Shown one piece after another: positions 16,263 through 24,817 of a stretch of DNA of 64,000 bases. Position 1 is the stretch's first letter, and the number at the start of each line of letters is the position of its first letter. This DNA is from Streptomyces cathayae (GTDB lineage: Bacteria > Actinomycetota > Actinomycetes > Streptomycetales > Streptomycetaceae): NCBI RefSeq assembly GCF_029760955.1, contig NZ_CP121682.1, forward strand, positions 3,782,001-3,846,000, read 5' to 3'. Under the pieces are notes generated by a model. That model had not been told where the DNA came from. It worked only from the letters and a program-made list of their open reading frames with translations, and did not search any database. The translations under genes and the position numbers were made by a program.

Positions 16263-17018
16263 CTAGTGGGTTGGCACGGGTGCGACCGGGCGGACCGCGG
16301 TGAAGTCCTGGAGTTCGTCGCGGGTGGCGGAGAGCAACAGCAGCCACTCGTCGCAGCCCTGCCACGGAGAGAGGTCGCCGCCGCCTCCGCGCACCACCCG
16401 CGGGCCGTCCCCGGTGCGGGAGCGTGCGTCCGCGGGCGCGTCCGTGAAATGCGGGATCCACACGTCGGCGCAGATTTCGTTCGCCGACCCCATCGCCGCC
16501 AGCCCGAAGGCGTTCTCGGCCGCAGCGGTGCGCTCCTCGTCGGAGAAGTCGTCGAGCACCTGGTCCTCGTCCGGCCTCCCGTCCCCCCGGAAGGTCAGGG
16601 TGGTCGTACCTGCCCGGGCCGCGTACTCCCACTCCGCCTCACTGGGCAGCCGGAACGGCAATACTTCGAGCAGGTCGTCCAGGTCGTCCTCAAGCCGGGC
16701 CGTTCTCGAATCCGATTCGGCGAAGCTGTCCTCGTACTCGGGCAGCCAGTGCCGTACTTGCGCCACCGTGAGCGGATGCCGGGCGATCAGGAACGGCTCG
16801 ACCCGCACTTCCCGCACCGGCCGGGCCCGGTCAGCGCTGGTGAAGAACGCGTCGAGGTCGTCATCGGCGCCGTCGACCCGCTCGATGGCACGAACCGCGT
16901 CCAGTTCCGCGTCGGACAGGCCCATCCGGAACGTCCCACCGGGAACAGCCCGGAAGACCACTCCGGAAGGGGTGTGCCGCCAGGCCGGTCGGCCGGCCAC
17001 GATCTCTTGAGCCCACAT
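16263..17018 (-). CDS. SUMF1/FGE-fold protein, divergent
   Basis: A 251-residue protein of the formylglycine-generating-enzyme fold. Family landmarks are VPGGTFRMG (26-34), FLIARHPLTVAQVRHW, LPSEAEWEYAARAGT (about 123-137). The usual WEWCAD box reads NEICAD and the usual LRGGSW reads VRGGGG, and I see no Cys pair like the FGE copper site. It may therefore keep the fold without oxidase activity, perhaps as a binding or effector-like protein. Solitary gene, last before scar 2. Confidence 0.82.
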   Translation of the reverse strand: MWAQEIVAGRPAWRHTPSGVVFRAVPGGTFRMGLSDAELDAVRAIERVDGADDDLDAFFTSADRARPVREVRVEPFLIARHPLTVAQVRHWLPEYEDSFAESDSRTARLEDDLDDLLEVLPFRLPSEAEWEYAARAGTTTLTFRGDGRPDEDQVLDDFSDEERTAAAENAFGLAAMGSANEICADVWIPHFTDAPADARSRTGDGPRVVRGGGGDLSPWQGCDEWLLLLSATRDELQDFTAVRPVAPVPTH

Positions 17019-17111
17019 GGTGCCGGACGCTAGCAGCCGGGCATCCCGGTTGAAGGAGGGGATCAGGAAGGGAGTGTGGACGACTGGTCCCCTCCTGGGC
17101 GCCGCAGCGCT

Positions 17112-17283
17112 GCACCACTACCGCACCAGATCGATCGGGGAACAGCGGGGAACCACGGTGAAGACGGTCGAGCCCAGAAGGAGTGAGGACCGTACGTTCG
17201 TCCAGCTCAGCGCTCGAACCGTCCACGAACGATCGCAGCTTCCCGAGCTGAGAGCGCGGGTTCTGTTCCCGTCACCCGCTTCA
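17112..17283 (+). repeat. Att-like scar 2: arm box plus tRNA-Gly 3' half
   Basis: Core 17239-17283 matches the tRNA-Gly 3' half with about six changes, some paired in the T-stem (CGGGTTCTGTTCCCG), so it may come from an element whose own tRNA copy differed. An arm-like pair (TGCACCACTACCGCACC) starts at about 17112, the same distance upstream as in the other scars. Confidence 0.75.
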
Positions 17284-17288
17284 TGGAG

Positions 17289-17321
17289 AAGGCCCAGGTC
17301 ATGCGACCCGGGCCTTCTTGC
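17289..17321 (+). terminator. Terminator after scar 2
   Basis: AAGGCCC-A-GGTC, loop ATGC, GACC-C-GGGCCTT (17289-17316) then CTTG. Same geometry as after the tRNA, different outer stem. Confidence 0.65.
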
Positions 17322-17333
17322 CGTCTGCTGTGG

Positions 17334-17425
17334 TCAGTGGTCGCGTGCCGGATCCGTGCCGGGAGGATCGGCGGACGCCTCCGTCGCGGCCGTGGTCCTG
17401 GCCTTCCGAACCGTGGCGTCAGTGA
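17334..17425 (-). pseudogene. Integrase 3' stub after scar 2
   Basis: Minus strand reads VRKARTTAATEAS, then DPPGTDPARDH and TGA at 17334-17336. This ends like the stub after scar 3 (SSGTNPARGK) and like the Gly-Thr-x-x-Ala-Arg tails of actinomycete tyrosine integrases. Only about 28 codons remain. The call depends on this tail pattern and its position. Confidence 0.5.
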
Positions 17426-17434
17426 GCCGGTGCC

Positions 17435-18151
17435 TCACCAGGCCAGGGCGTCGGCCATGGTCGACTGCCAGTACGAGACTCCGATCGAGTCGTCCACGTA
17501 CACGCCCTTCGCGGGGAGTGACGGGCGGGCGGTGCCCGCGCCGTCGTTGAAGAAGACCTGGAGGGACTTGGTCGTGTAGCCGTGGGAGCCGCTGCCGTCC
17601 GCGGCCGAGAGGAGGACGCCCGCATAGCCCGACTCGCCGGGGGCCAGCGTGACCACCGCCTGCGGCTTGGAGTCCTCGAAGGCCGGCGGGACGGACTGGG
17701 CCTCGCCGAACCGGACCGCCGGATAGCCGATGAGGTCGCAGTTCTTCGAACCGGTGTTGGTGACCGTGAGGAGAAGGTGGTTCAGGGGGCGGGAGACCTC
17801 CGTGGCGGTCATCCGGGTGGAGGTGCTGGAGCAGGGGGTCGAGGCGGACACCGGGTCCTTGGAGCCCACGGAACCCGACGAGCCCGTGGCACCCGTGGTG
17901 CCGCTCGAACCGACCGCGCCGCCCGCCGAGTCTCCGGAGACCCAGCCCGCCGGTTCGGTCTGCCCCGCCCCGGTGGAGGTTCCCCCGCTCGCCGCGGGCG
18001 AGGACGTGGGCGCCGACGTGGATGCGGATCCCGCCGCTGCCCCCTCGTCGTGGACGCCCTCTCCGTTGCTGCACGCCGTCAGCGTCAGCGCGGCGGCCGC
18101 GAACGCGGCGGCGGCGGCGAACACACGGGTGCGGTGGGTGCGTGTGGACAT
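17435..18151 (-). CDS. DUF4232 lipoprotein
   Basis: A 238-residue secreted lipoprotein: signal peptide with lipobox LTAC (Cys about 27), a long Ser/Gly/Thr-rich linker (about 30-100), then a DUF4232 domain (about 105-238) with CSSTSTRMTATEVSRPLNHLL, CDLIGYPAV and the C-terminal YWQSTMADALAW. ATG 18151 fits the signal peptide; the open frame to 18367 is non-coding. DUF4232 proteins are abundant extracellular proteins of unknown role. Divergent from the XRE membrane gene. Confidence 0.88.
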   Translation of the reverse strand: MSTRTHRTRVFAAAAAFAAAALTLTACSNGEGVHDEGAAAGSASTSAPTSSPAASGGTSTGAGQTEPAGWVSGDSAGGAVGSSGTTGATGSSGSVGSKDPVSASTPCSSTSTRMTATEVSRPLNHLLLTVTNTGSKNCDLIGYPAVRFGEAQSVPPAFEDSKPQAVVTLAPGESGYAGVLLSAADGSGSHGYTTKSLQVFFNDGAGTARPSLPAKGVYVDDSIGVSYWQSTMADALAW

Positions 18152-18365
18152 GTGGTCCCCCTTGGGCAGTACGTGTCGTGGCAGGGGCCGTTCGCCCGGA
18201 TTCGGGGAGCGGCGTGCTTGGATGGCCCCAGCTTGTGCGGTGATCCGTCCCGACTGCCACGACTGCCGGGGAATCCGGGACGCTGGAACGCTTGCAACGG
18301 CTCTGACCTGGGGGAATGACCTCCCCCTGGGACGGGGGTCCGGGACGTGGGGAGGGAACGGAAGC

Positions 18366-19688
18366 ATGGCGGGAGACGAATTCTCCGAGCTGTTAGGGCG
18401 GTTGAAGGAGCGGTCCGGGCTCAGTTACGGGGTGCTCGGGAAGCGGCTGCACACGAGCGCGTCCACACTTCACCGGTACGTCAACGGGGACGCGGTGCCG
18501 ACGGACTACGCGCCCGTGGAACGGTTCGCGCGGGTGTGCAAGGCGACGCCCGAGGAACTGGTGGAACTGCATCGGCGGTGGGTACTCGCGGATGCCCGGC
18601 GGAGGCAGAAGGCGGGCGGGGCCCCTGCCGAGAAGGAACCGCGGGCACGGACAGCGGCGGAGGCCGGAACCGGGGCAGCGGAGGCCGGAGCGGCGACCGG
18701 GACCGGTCCCGAGGGTGAGCGGCGATCCGCGGCGAAGGCTCCCGTGGCGCGGCGGCGTACCGTCGTCCTCGCCGGGGCCGCCGCCGTCGTGTCGACCGCG
18801 CTCATGGTGAGTCTCGTGCTCAGCGACGGTGGTGACGACCCGGGCGGGAAGCGGCCGGTGGGAGCTGCCTCCCGGTCCGTCGGCTCCGGCGGCGAAAGCC
18901 CCGGCGCCCCCGAGTCGGCCGACGCGAAGGGCCGGTCGGCCTCGCCGTCCGCCTCGCACAGTGCCACTCCCACGACGTCCGGCTCCGCCTCCGCCTCCGC
19001 CTCTGCCTCTGCCTCTGCCTCTGCCCCCGCCTCCCGGAACGGTGCGGCCGGGGCGGCCCGGGGCGGCGATTCCGAGGACGGGGCCACCGCGCCGACCGTC
19101 GCCGTCAATCCGTACAAGTGGGAAGGGCCGTGCAGCCAGCACTACCTGATCGACCGGAAGCCCGAGCAGGTGCCTCCGCCGCCGGGTGAGCCGGACGCGC
19201 GTGGGTGGGTCACCGCGCTGGGCGGGGTCGCCGGCGGGCAGCAGATGCTCGCGCTGACCGTGCAGGGCACCGGGAGGGCCACCGTCGTCCTGGAGGAACT
19301 GCACGTGCGGGTGGTGGAGAAGAGCGCGCCCCTCGCCTGGAACGACTTCACGATGGGCGTCGGGTGCGGTGGTGACGTGGAGACGGCGGCCTTCGGGGTG
19401 GACCTCGACGCCGGGCGGCCCGTGCTCTCCCCCCGGGCCGGTCAGCGGGACTTCCCGTACAAGGTGAGTGAGTCCGATCCCGAAGTCTTCTACGTCTTCG
19501 CGGACGCGCGGGCGCACCACGTGAGCTGGTACCTGGAACTGGCCTGGTCCAGCGGTGACCGGCGGGGCACCGTACGCGTCGACGACCACGGCAACCCCTT
19601 CCGGACGAGCGGGAACGCGGGACGGCCCGCGTACACCCATCCGCTCGGTTCCTCCGAGTGGGGGCGGGACGAGGAGAACCGTTCCTAG
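18366..19688 (+). CDS. XRE-type HTH membrane protein with extracellular domain
   Basis: A 440-residue protein. Helix-turn-helix at about 5-60 (LLGRLKERSGLSYGVLGKRL, STLHRYVNGDAVPTDYAP), a charged linker, one TM (VVLAGAAAVVSTALMVSLVL, about 133-152), a Ser/Ala low-complexity linker encoded by a GCCTCC/GCCTCT tandem repeat, and an extracellular C-terminal domain (about 245-440). One-pass XRE proteins of this kind are common in Streptomyces and may relay outside signals or act in envelope processes. Promoter region shared with the divergent DUF4232 gene. Confidence 0.87.
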   Translation: MAGDEFSELLGRLKERSGLSYGVLGKRLHTSASTLHRYVNGDAVPTDYAPVERFARVCKATPEELVELHRRWVLADARRRQKAGGAPAEKEPRARTAAEAGTGAAEAGAATGTGPEGERRSAAKAPVARRRTVVLAGAAAVVSTALMVSLVLSDGGDDPGGKRPVGAASRSVGSGGESPGAPESADAKGRSASPSASHSATPTTSGSASASASASASASAPASRNGAAGAARGGDSEDGATAPTVAVNPYKWEGPCSQHYLIDRKPEQVPPPPGEPDARGWVTALGGVAGGQQMLALTVQGTGRATVVLEELHVRVVEKSAPLAWNDFTMGVGCGGDVETAAFGVDLDAGRPVLSPRAGQRDFPYKVSESDPEVFYVFADARAHHVSWYLELAWSSGDRRGTVRVDDHGNPFRTSGNAGRPAYTHPLGSSEWGRDEENRS

Positions 19689-19727
19689 AAACCGAGCGGG
19701 AGTGAGTCCTGGTGCCAGGGCTCGTCC

Positions 19728-19925
19728 TCACCCGCCGACGATGCCCGACCGCCAGGCCCACGCGGCGATCTCGACGCGGTTACGGGCGGGGAGCTTGGTC
19801 TGCACGTTGCCCAGGTGGGTCTTCACCGTGCCCACGAAGATGGACAGTTCGGCGGCGATCTCCGCGTTGGTGAGACCGGTGGCCACGAGCCGGACCACGT
19901 CCGTCTCGCGCGCCGACAGACCGGA
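19728..19925 (-). pseudogene. LuxR/NarL response-regulator C-terminal fragment
   Basis: Minus strand gives LSARETDVVRLVATGLTNAE, IAAELSIFVGTVKTHLGNV and QTKLPARNRVEIAAWAWRSG, ending in TGA at 19728-19730. It is a complete LuxR-type HTH without the receiver domain. The upstream end abuts S8 peptidase sequence on the other strand. Confidence 0.85.
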
Positions 19926-19929
19926 CCGG

Positions 19930-20185
19930 CGAGCGGATCAGGGCCGCGCTCGCCTCCTCCGCCCAACCGGCCAAGAGCCTCCCCGTGTTCGCGCAGGGCA
20001 CGAGCCGTACGGACCTGAAGCAGGCCATCGACCGGCAGGTGACCGCCGGCCCTGCACTGAGCTTCGGCACCACGCAGTGGCCACACACCGACGACAAGCC
20101 TGTCACCAGGGAGATCACCTACCGCGACGACGGCGACCGGCCGGACAGCCTCACCCTGGCCACCGAGGCGTCCGGTGAGAACGGA
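19930..20185 (+). pseudogene. S8 (subtilisin-like) peptidase fragment
   Basis: Plus strand reads RAALASSAQPAKSLPVFAQG, TSRTDLKQAIDRQVTAGPAL, SFGTTQWPHTDDKPVTREIT and YRDDGDRPDSLTL. This is the segment after the catalytic Ser of Streptomyces S8 peptidases, entering the beta-sandwich domain. Catalytic motifs are absent; both ends are cut. Confidence 0.75.
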
Positions 20186-20499
20186 AAGCGCGCCCGCAGA
20201 GGGCATGTTCGAGGTCCCGCCGAAGCGACTCACCGTCCCGGCGGGCAGTGGCTCGTCGGAGCCTTCCAGGACCCGCTCACCTCGGAGTGCCTCGACGACG
20301 ACCGCTCTCCGGTCGCACAAGGTGGCCCCGTGCCGAGGCATGACAGGCACAGCCCGACGCCGTGGAACGACCCCGAGCAGGACAGAGGTCAGCCATCCAT
20401 GTGCAGTCGCGATGACTCTCCTCAGTCGACCTACGCGTCGACGAGCCCCAAGCGCGGAGAAGGCGACACGAGCACGGCGCTTGTCCACCCCGCGACGTC
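20186..20499. other. Right-end sequence of a lost integrative element
   Basis: No gene. Positions 20390-20499 resemble 26008-26098 and more weakly 24270-24366, the stretches preceding the other arm boxes, so this is element end sequence rather than random DNA. Confidence 0.6.
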
Positions 20500-20670
20500 G
20501 TGCCCACAGCGTGCCCTTCAGAGCGGACAACCACGGTCAACAGCGGTGCCGGCAGGCCCTCACACCTGCCGCAGTACAACGAATCTTCCCAGGGCAGCAG
20601 CCATGCGGCCGCGCAAGCGCCGTCGCTTCCCGAGCTGAGAGCGCGAGTTCGATTCTCGTCACCCGCTCCA
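20500..20670 (+). repeat. Att-like scar 3: arm box plus tRNA-Gly 3' half
   Basis: Arm box GTGCCCACAGCGTGCCC begins at 20500, followed by GCGGACAACCACGGTCAAC; the core 20626-20670 matches the tRNA 3' half with one mismatch. Box-to-core distance is 126 bp. Followed by a perfect terminator hairpin and an integrase tail. Confidence 0.88.
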
Positions 20671-20674
20671 TGCT

Positions 20675-20712
20675 CAAGGTCCAGGTCAGAGACCTGGACC
20701 TTGTTGTCGTGC
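20675..20712 (+). terminator. Terminator after scar 3
   Basis: CAAGGTCCAGGTC, loop AGA, GACCTGGACCTTG: a perfect 13-bp stem (20675-20703) followed by TTGTCG. Confidence 0.75.
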
Positions 20713-20719
20713 GCGGTGA

Positions 20720-20788
20720 TCACTTGCCGCGTGCCGGATTCGTTCCGGAAGACTTCTCGGTTGCCTTCTTGACGGCCTGGAACCGGGA
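20720..20788 (-). pseudogene. Integrase 3' stub after scar 3
   Basis: Minus strand reads SRFQAVKKATEK then SSGTNPARGK and TGA (20720-20722), a typical tyrosine-integrase tail. About 22 codons are left before Rhs sequence begins on the other strand. Confidence 0.6.
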
Positions 20789-20789
20789 C

Positions 20790-20950
20790 GCCGACGCCTA
20801 CACGCCGCTGCGCTTTCCCGGCCAGTACGTCGCCCCCGAGACCCGGCCGCCCTACAACGCCCACCGGCACTACGACCCGGAGACCGTCCGCTACGTCACG
20901 CCCGACCCCCTGGGCCTACGTGCACAACCCGCTGCAGTGGGCGGGCCCGG
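20790..20950 (+). pseudogene. RHS repeat core fragment
   Basis: Plus strand reads TPLRFPGQYVAPETRPPYNA, HRHYDPETVRYVTPDPLGL, then after a slip AYVHNPLQWAGP. This is the end of an RHS-repeat core domain (RFPGQY...DPE...RY..PDPLGL). The usual Cys/Tyr positions have drifted (RPPYNA for LHYNY). The large upstream protein and the variable toxin tip are both missing. Confidence 0.85.
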
Positions 20951-21089
20951 TCGCGGCCGGCCACCGCGCATGGCACACCCGCCAGGTCTTCCGTGGCGGT
21001 CCGCGCCCTGCCGCGCCGGCCTGACGGATCCGCCACCACACCTGGCTCATCCTCTGGACGTCAGTGCCTCGTGCGACGCAACAGCACAC

Positions 21090-22058
21090 CTAGCCGTAGA
21101 CCACCGACCACGGGCGGGGGGCCTCGTCCGGGAGGCGCGGGAGGCCCTCGCGTCTCGAGGTTGCCGTGTGGTCGCGGGCCAGGACGTCGGCCGCGAGTTC
21201 CGCGAAGCGGCGGGCGGCCGGGTGGGCTCCGCGGCCGACGGGCCAGGCGCCGCTGATGCGCAGGGTGAGGGGTCGGTCGGCCAGTGGCCGCCAGGCGACG
21301 CGGGGCTCCTTGCGGGCCATCGGCCCCTGATCGAAGGCGACTCCGCGGCCCGCTGTCACGAGGGCGAGCAGGAACTCGGGGTTGGACGCATGCCGAAGGC
21401 GGCCGGGTACGAAGCCTTCGGTGCGGCACACGTCGAGGATCCGGTCGTACCAGCCGGGTGCGTGTGCCCGTGGGAAGAGCACCAGGTCGTGGCCCGAGAG
21501 GTCACCGAGCGTCACCTCCGGCATCTGAACCAGCGGCGAGGTACGCGGCAGGACGATGCCCAGGTCCAGCAAGATCTCGGGGCCGAGTCGCAGTTCGGTG
21601 GCGTCGACGGGGTGGTGCACGAGCCCGACGTCCAGCCCTCCGGAGGAGAGCAGCCGCACCTGCTCCTCGGTGGTGACCTCCTGCAGGTCGACGGAGAGCC
21701 CCGGAGCGTGCTCCGCGCAGGCGGTCAGCAGTGCGGACAGCACGGCGGCCGTGGTGTCGGGCGGTACGCCCGCGCGGAGTGTGCCGAGGCCACCGTCGGT
21801 GGCACGGCGGGCCAGCGCGCGCAGCCTTTCCTCCCGGGCGAGGAGTTCGTGGGCCTCCTCCAGCAGTGCCGCCCCGGCGGCGCTCAACCGGACGCCGCGC
21901 TGCGAGCGGTCGAACAGCTCTGCACCGAGCTCCTTCTCCAGCCGACGTATCGCCTGGCTGAGCGGCGGCTGCGCCATGCCCAGCCGCTCGGCGGCCCGGC
22001 TGAAGTGCAGCTCGTCGGCCACGGTGACGAAAAGACGCAGGTGGCGCAAGAGATCCAC
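21090..22058 (-). CDS. LysR-family transcriptional regulator
   Basis: A 322-residue LTTR: N-terminal winged helix (3-62: LRHLRLFVTVADELHFSRAA, ERLGMAQPPLSQAIRRLE), then a periplasmic-binding-type effector domain (about 90-300). GTG 22058 gives the standard LTTR N-terminus; the open frame to 22199 covers the promoter region. Divergent from a class A serine hydrolase gene, the arrangement of ampR-type control, so it probably regulates that gene. A GATG-N7-CATC inverted repeat at 22102-22116 lies between them as a possible site. Confidence 0.9.
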   Translation of the reverse strand: MDLLRHLRLFVTVADELHFSRAAERLGMAQPPLSQAIRRLEKELGAELFDRSQRGVRLSAAGAALLEEAHELLAREERLRALARRATDGGLGTLRAGVPPDTTAAVLSALLTACAEHAPGLSVDLQEVTTEEQVRLLSSGGLDVGLVHHPVDATELRLGPEILLDLGIVLPRTSPLVQMPEVTLGDLSGHDLVLFPRAHAPGWYDRILDVCRTEGFVPGRLRHASNPEFLLALVTAGRGVAFDQGPMARKEPRVAWRPLADRPLTLRISGAWPVGRGAHPAARRFAELAADVLARDHTATSRREGLPRLPDEAPRPWSVVYG

Positions 22059-22209
22059 GGTCAGGATCGTACGCGAGGCCGCTGTGAGGGGGCTCCATGA
22101 TGATGTGTTCGCCATCACCGGGGACTCCCATGATCGTCCGGACAACACCTGGCCGGCCAGGCCGACCACAATCCGGTGATCGGAACGAATCGACGGCAAG
22201 GGGTAAACA

Positions 22210-23139
22210 GTGATCGAGGAACGGATCCGGCAGGTCTTCGCCGGTGCGGGCGCCGAAGGGCAGCTGCACGTCCTCCCCCTTCACGTGCGCGCGGGGGCCG
22301 CTGGGGAGGCCGGCGCGGAGCCGGGTGCCCATGAAGTCGCCGTGGGCGCCGACGCCCCCGTCGTGATCGCCTCGATCTTCAAGGTGCTGCTGGCACTGGA
22401 GTTCGCCCGGCAGGTTGTCGCCGGCCAGCTCGACCCGCGGGAGCGGGTGCGGGTGACCGCGGCCGACCGGCTCGGCGGCTGGGGCACCGCCGGCTGTCTG
22501 GACGACGTCGAACTGTCACTGCGCGACCTGGCCCACTTCGCGATGTCGGTCAGCGACAACACGGCGGCCGACCTGTTGCTGGCCCGCATCGGCCTGGACA
22601 CCGTACGACTGCTCGCGAAGGAACTCGGGATGGAACGGACCCGGATCGTGGGCGGCCCGCGCGACCTGCTGGAGTCGATGCTCGCGGAGGTCGGAGCGCG
22701 CGACGAGCGCGAGTTCGCCGTCCGCTACCCCGCCCTGCCGGATGACCGCAAGAGACGGCTGGCCGTACTGGACCCCCGCCACACCACGGCGAGCACACCC
22801 CGCGAGATCACCCGGTTGCTCCAGCTCATCTGGAGCAATGCCGCCGGTCCGCCAGAAGCCTGCGCGTTCGTAAGGGACTTGATGGGACGCCAAGTATTCC
22901 GGCACCGTCTGGTGTCGGGCTTCCCGGACGACGTCACGGTCGCGGCCAAAACCGGAACCCTGCCGGGGCTGCACATGGAGGCGGGCGTCGCCCGCTACCC
23001 CGACGGCGCGCACTACGCGATCGCCGTCTTCGCCCGCACCCACGACCTGGCCGCCTCCCGCCCCACGGTGGACACCGCGATGGGTAGAGCCGCAGGAATC
23101 GCGGTCGGCTACCTCCGGGAAAGCGGCAACAGCCGGTGA
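22210..23139 (+). CDS. Class A beta-lactamase-fold serine hydrolase
   Basis: A 309-residue protein with all three penicillin-recognising motifs: SIFK (SxxK, about 55-58), SDN (about 116-118) and KTG (about 245-247). No signal peptide or lipobox is visible, so it is probably cytosolic, unlike secreted beta-lactamases; the acylation-assisting Glu of the omega loop is not obvious. It could be an esterase or peptidase-like member. Start GTG 22210 is close to a GGGG-type site. Likely regulated by the divergent LysR gene. Confidence 0.85.
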   Translation: MIEERIRQVFAGAGAEGQLHVLPLHVRAGAAGEAGAEPGAHEVAVGADAPVVIASIFKVLLALEFARQVVAGQLDPRERVRVTAADRLGGWGTAGCLDDVELSLRDLAHFAMSVSDNTAADLLLARIGLDTVRLLAKELGMERTRIVGGPRDLLESMLAEVGARDEREFAVRYPALPDDRKRRLAVLDPRHTTASTPREITRLLQLIWSNAAGPPEACAFVRDLMGRQVFRHRLVSGFPDDVTVAAKTGTLPGLHMEAGVARYPDGAHYAIAVFARTHDLAASRPTVDTAMGRAAGIAVGYLRESGNSR

Positions 23140-23222
23140 CCAGGCCACATATGCGTTCGCGTATCACTCAAGCCGAATTCTGGTCTTGGACAAGGGAGTT
23201 CACGCCCTGATCTCCTGACGCC

Positions 23223-24263
23223 ATGACCCAGAACACACATGTCACGGACAGGTTGGACGTACCCTCCCACCGCGGGCTCGACCGTCGTACGGTGCTGCGC
23301 GGTGCCGCGCTCGGCGCGGCCTCCCCGTTGATCCCGGCCACGACCGCCACCGCCTCGGCCGGGAACAGCGGCCGGGGCCGTGGCCCAGCCGCCGGTTCGG
23401 TGTCGTTCCGCTGGCTCGGCACCGCCGGCTGGCGTATCGACGTGGGCGACCGGACCGTACTCTTCGATCCGTATCTCACCCGCTTCCCCACGGGCCTGTT
23501 CAACGGGGCTTTCGACCCGCGGACCCCCCTGCGGACCCGGCCGGAGATCGTGGACGCGCACATCGGCCGCCCCGAACTCGTCCTGGTCAGCCACTCCCAC
23601 TGGGACCACCTCGCCGACGTGCCTCACATCGCCAGGACCACCGGCGCCCGCGTGGTCGGCACCGAGACCACGTACCACCTGCTGGTCTCCCTGGGGGTGG
23701 ACGCGGGACAGATCTCCGTGGTGAAGGGCGGCGAGGTGCTGGACTTCGGGGGGATCACCGTCGAGGTCGTGCCGAGCCTGCACAGCCGCAACAAAAAGTT
23801 CTCCTACTTCGCCCCGGGCACGCTGAACGCCCCGCCCACGACGGTCCCGAGCACCATCGCGGACCTGCCCGAGGGCGACACCCTCGCCTTCCAGGTGACC
23901 GCCGGGGTCGGCGGCCCGTCGGCGTTCCTCATGGGAGCCAGTGACTTCTCCGAGCGGGCAGTGCGTGGCCTGTGCCCCGACCTCGCGATGATCGCCGTGC
24001 CCTCCAGCACGGTCACTCCCCTCTACGTGCCCCGACTGCTGCGTGCGCTGGACACCCCCGGCGTCGTCGTACCCGTCCACTGGGACAACTTCGAAGTGCC
24101 TCTGAGTAGTTCACCCGTACGGGACCCGGCGATGGATCTGGACGCGTTTCTCACCCAGGTCGAGAAGGTGTCCCCGGCAGCGCGAGTTGTCCTCCCGGAC
24201 TACCGGACCGTGTACGACAGCGACATGCGCCCCGCAGGGGAACAGCAGGCCGGTACGCCATGA
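23223..24263 (+). CDS. Tat-exported metallo-beta-lactamase-fold hydrolase
   Basis: A 346-residue protein: twin-arginine signal (DRRTVLRGAALGAASPL, about 20-36), then an MBL-fold domain with HSHWDHLAD (HxHxDH zinc motif, about 122-127), DPYLTRFPTG near the N-terminal strand, and VPVHWDNFEVP near the C-terminus supplying the last His. Similar exported MBL proteins are widespread in Streptomyces with no agreed substrate (lactonase and phosphodiesterase are options). Last gene before scar 4. Confidence 0.88.
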   Translation: MTQNTHVTDRLDVPSHRGLDRRTVLRGAALGAASPLIPATTATASAGNSGRGRGPAAGSVSFRWLGTAGWRIDVGDRTVLFDPYLTRFPTGLFNGAFDPRTPLRTRPEIVDAHIGRPELVLVSHSHWDHLADVPHIARTTGARVVGTETTYHLLVSLGVDAGQISVVKGGEVLDFGGITVEVVPSLHSRNKKFSYFAPGTLNAPPTTVPSTIADLPEGDTLAFQVTAGVGGPSAFLMGASDFSERAVRGLCPDLAMIAVPSSTVTPLYVPRLLRALDTPGVVVPVHWDNFEVPLSSSPVRDPAMDLDAFLTQVEKVSPAARVVLPDYRTVYDSDMRPAGEQQAGTP

Positions 24264-24366
24264 ATGCGTACCGTTGCAACGGCACCGCTCAGCCGGTCTG
24301 CGAGCCGAGATGCTCCGAGCACGGTGAGGACCACACCGACACCGTGCTCCTCAACTTCGCGGCGCC

Positions 24367-24536
24367 GTGCCCACAGCGTGCCCGTAAGAGCGGACAACCA
24401 CGGTCAACAGCGGCGCGATCGGCTTGAGCGACCGCACCAAGAAGAGACATAGGGGCAGGTCAGAACCACTGAACCCCTGGAAGCGCCATCGTTTCCCAAG
24501 CTGAGAGCGCGAGTTCGATTCTCGTCACCCGCTCCA
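24367..24536 (+). repeat. Att-like scar 4: arm box plus tRNA-Gly 3' half
   Basis: Arm box GTGCCCACAGCGTGCCCGT begins at 24367, followed by GCGGACAACCACGGTCAAC; the core 24492-24536 matches the tRNA perfectly except its first base, including the CCCAAG anticodon stretch. Spacing 125 bp. No integrase tail follows; a CHAT fragment begins within 60 bp. Confidence 0.9.
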
Positions 24537-24540
24537 CGAA

Positions 24541-24574
24541 AACCCCCACGTCAGCGGCCTGGGGTTCGTTTTTG
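24541..24574 (+). terminator. Terminator after scar 4
   Basis: AACCCC (24541-24546) and GGGGTT (24561-24566) with partial inner pairing, followed by CGTTTTT. Confidence 0.65.
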
Positions 24575-24589
24575 AGGGCGGTGTGCCCT

Positions 24590-24817
24590 CTACGTCCCCG
24601 CGTGGACATACGCCGCCCAGATGTGCGGGCGGTCGGGGATGCGGCGGCGCAGTTGTCGGACCCTGTCGTGCAGGGCGGAGGCGGCGCTGGGGGTGTCGGT
24701 GGCTGTTGCACGACGGTAGAAGTCGCGGGTCATGTGGTTCGCGTGGGTGCTGTCGATCTTCCACAGGGTGCCGACCGCGGTGGGGAAGCCGGCCACCACC
24801 GACTCGCGTGCCGACAT
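24590..24817 (-). pseudogene. CHAT-domain protease, C-terminal fragment
   Basis: The 75-codon reading contains SVVAGFPTAVGTLWKIDSTH, TRDFYRRATATDTPSAASAL and IPDRPHIWAAYVHAGT, the last part of a CHAT (caspase-like) domain: GTLW and the final WAAYVH are family hallmarks. The His/Cys catalytic pair lies upstream and is missing. An internal GTG/ATG gives an apparent start at 24817 but no domain could fold from this alone. The stop is intact. CHAT proteins act in stress and phage-defence proteolysis; this copy is dead. Confidence 0.75.

Noticed and set aside
22210..23139. Secreted beta-lactamase under AmpR-type control
   Set aside because: Motifs SxxK, SDN and KTG are present, but there is no signal peptide and no clear omega-loop Glu, so a drug-hydrolysing role is not supported.
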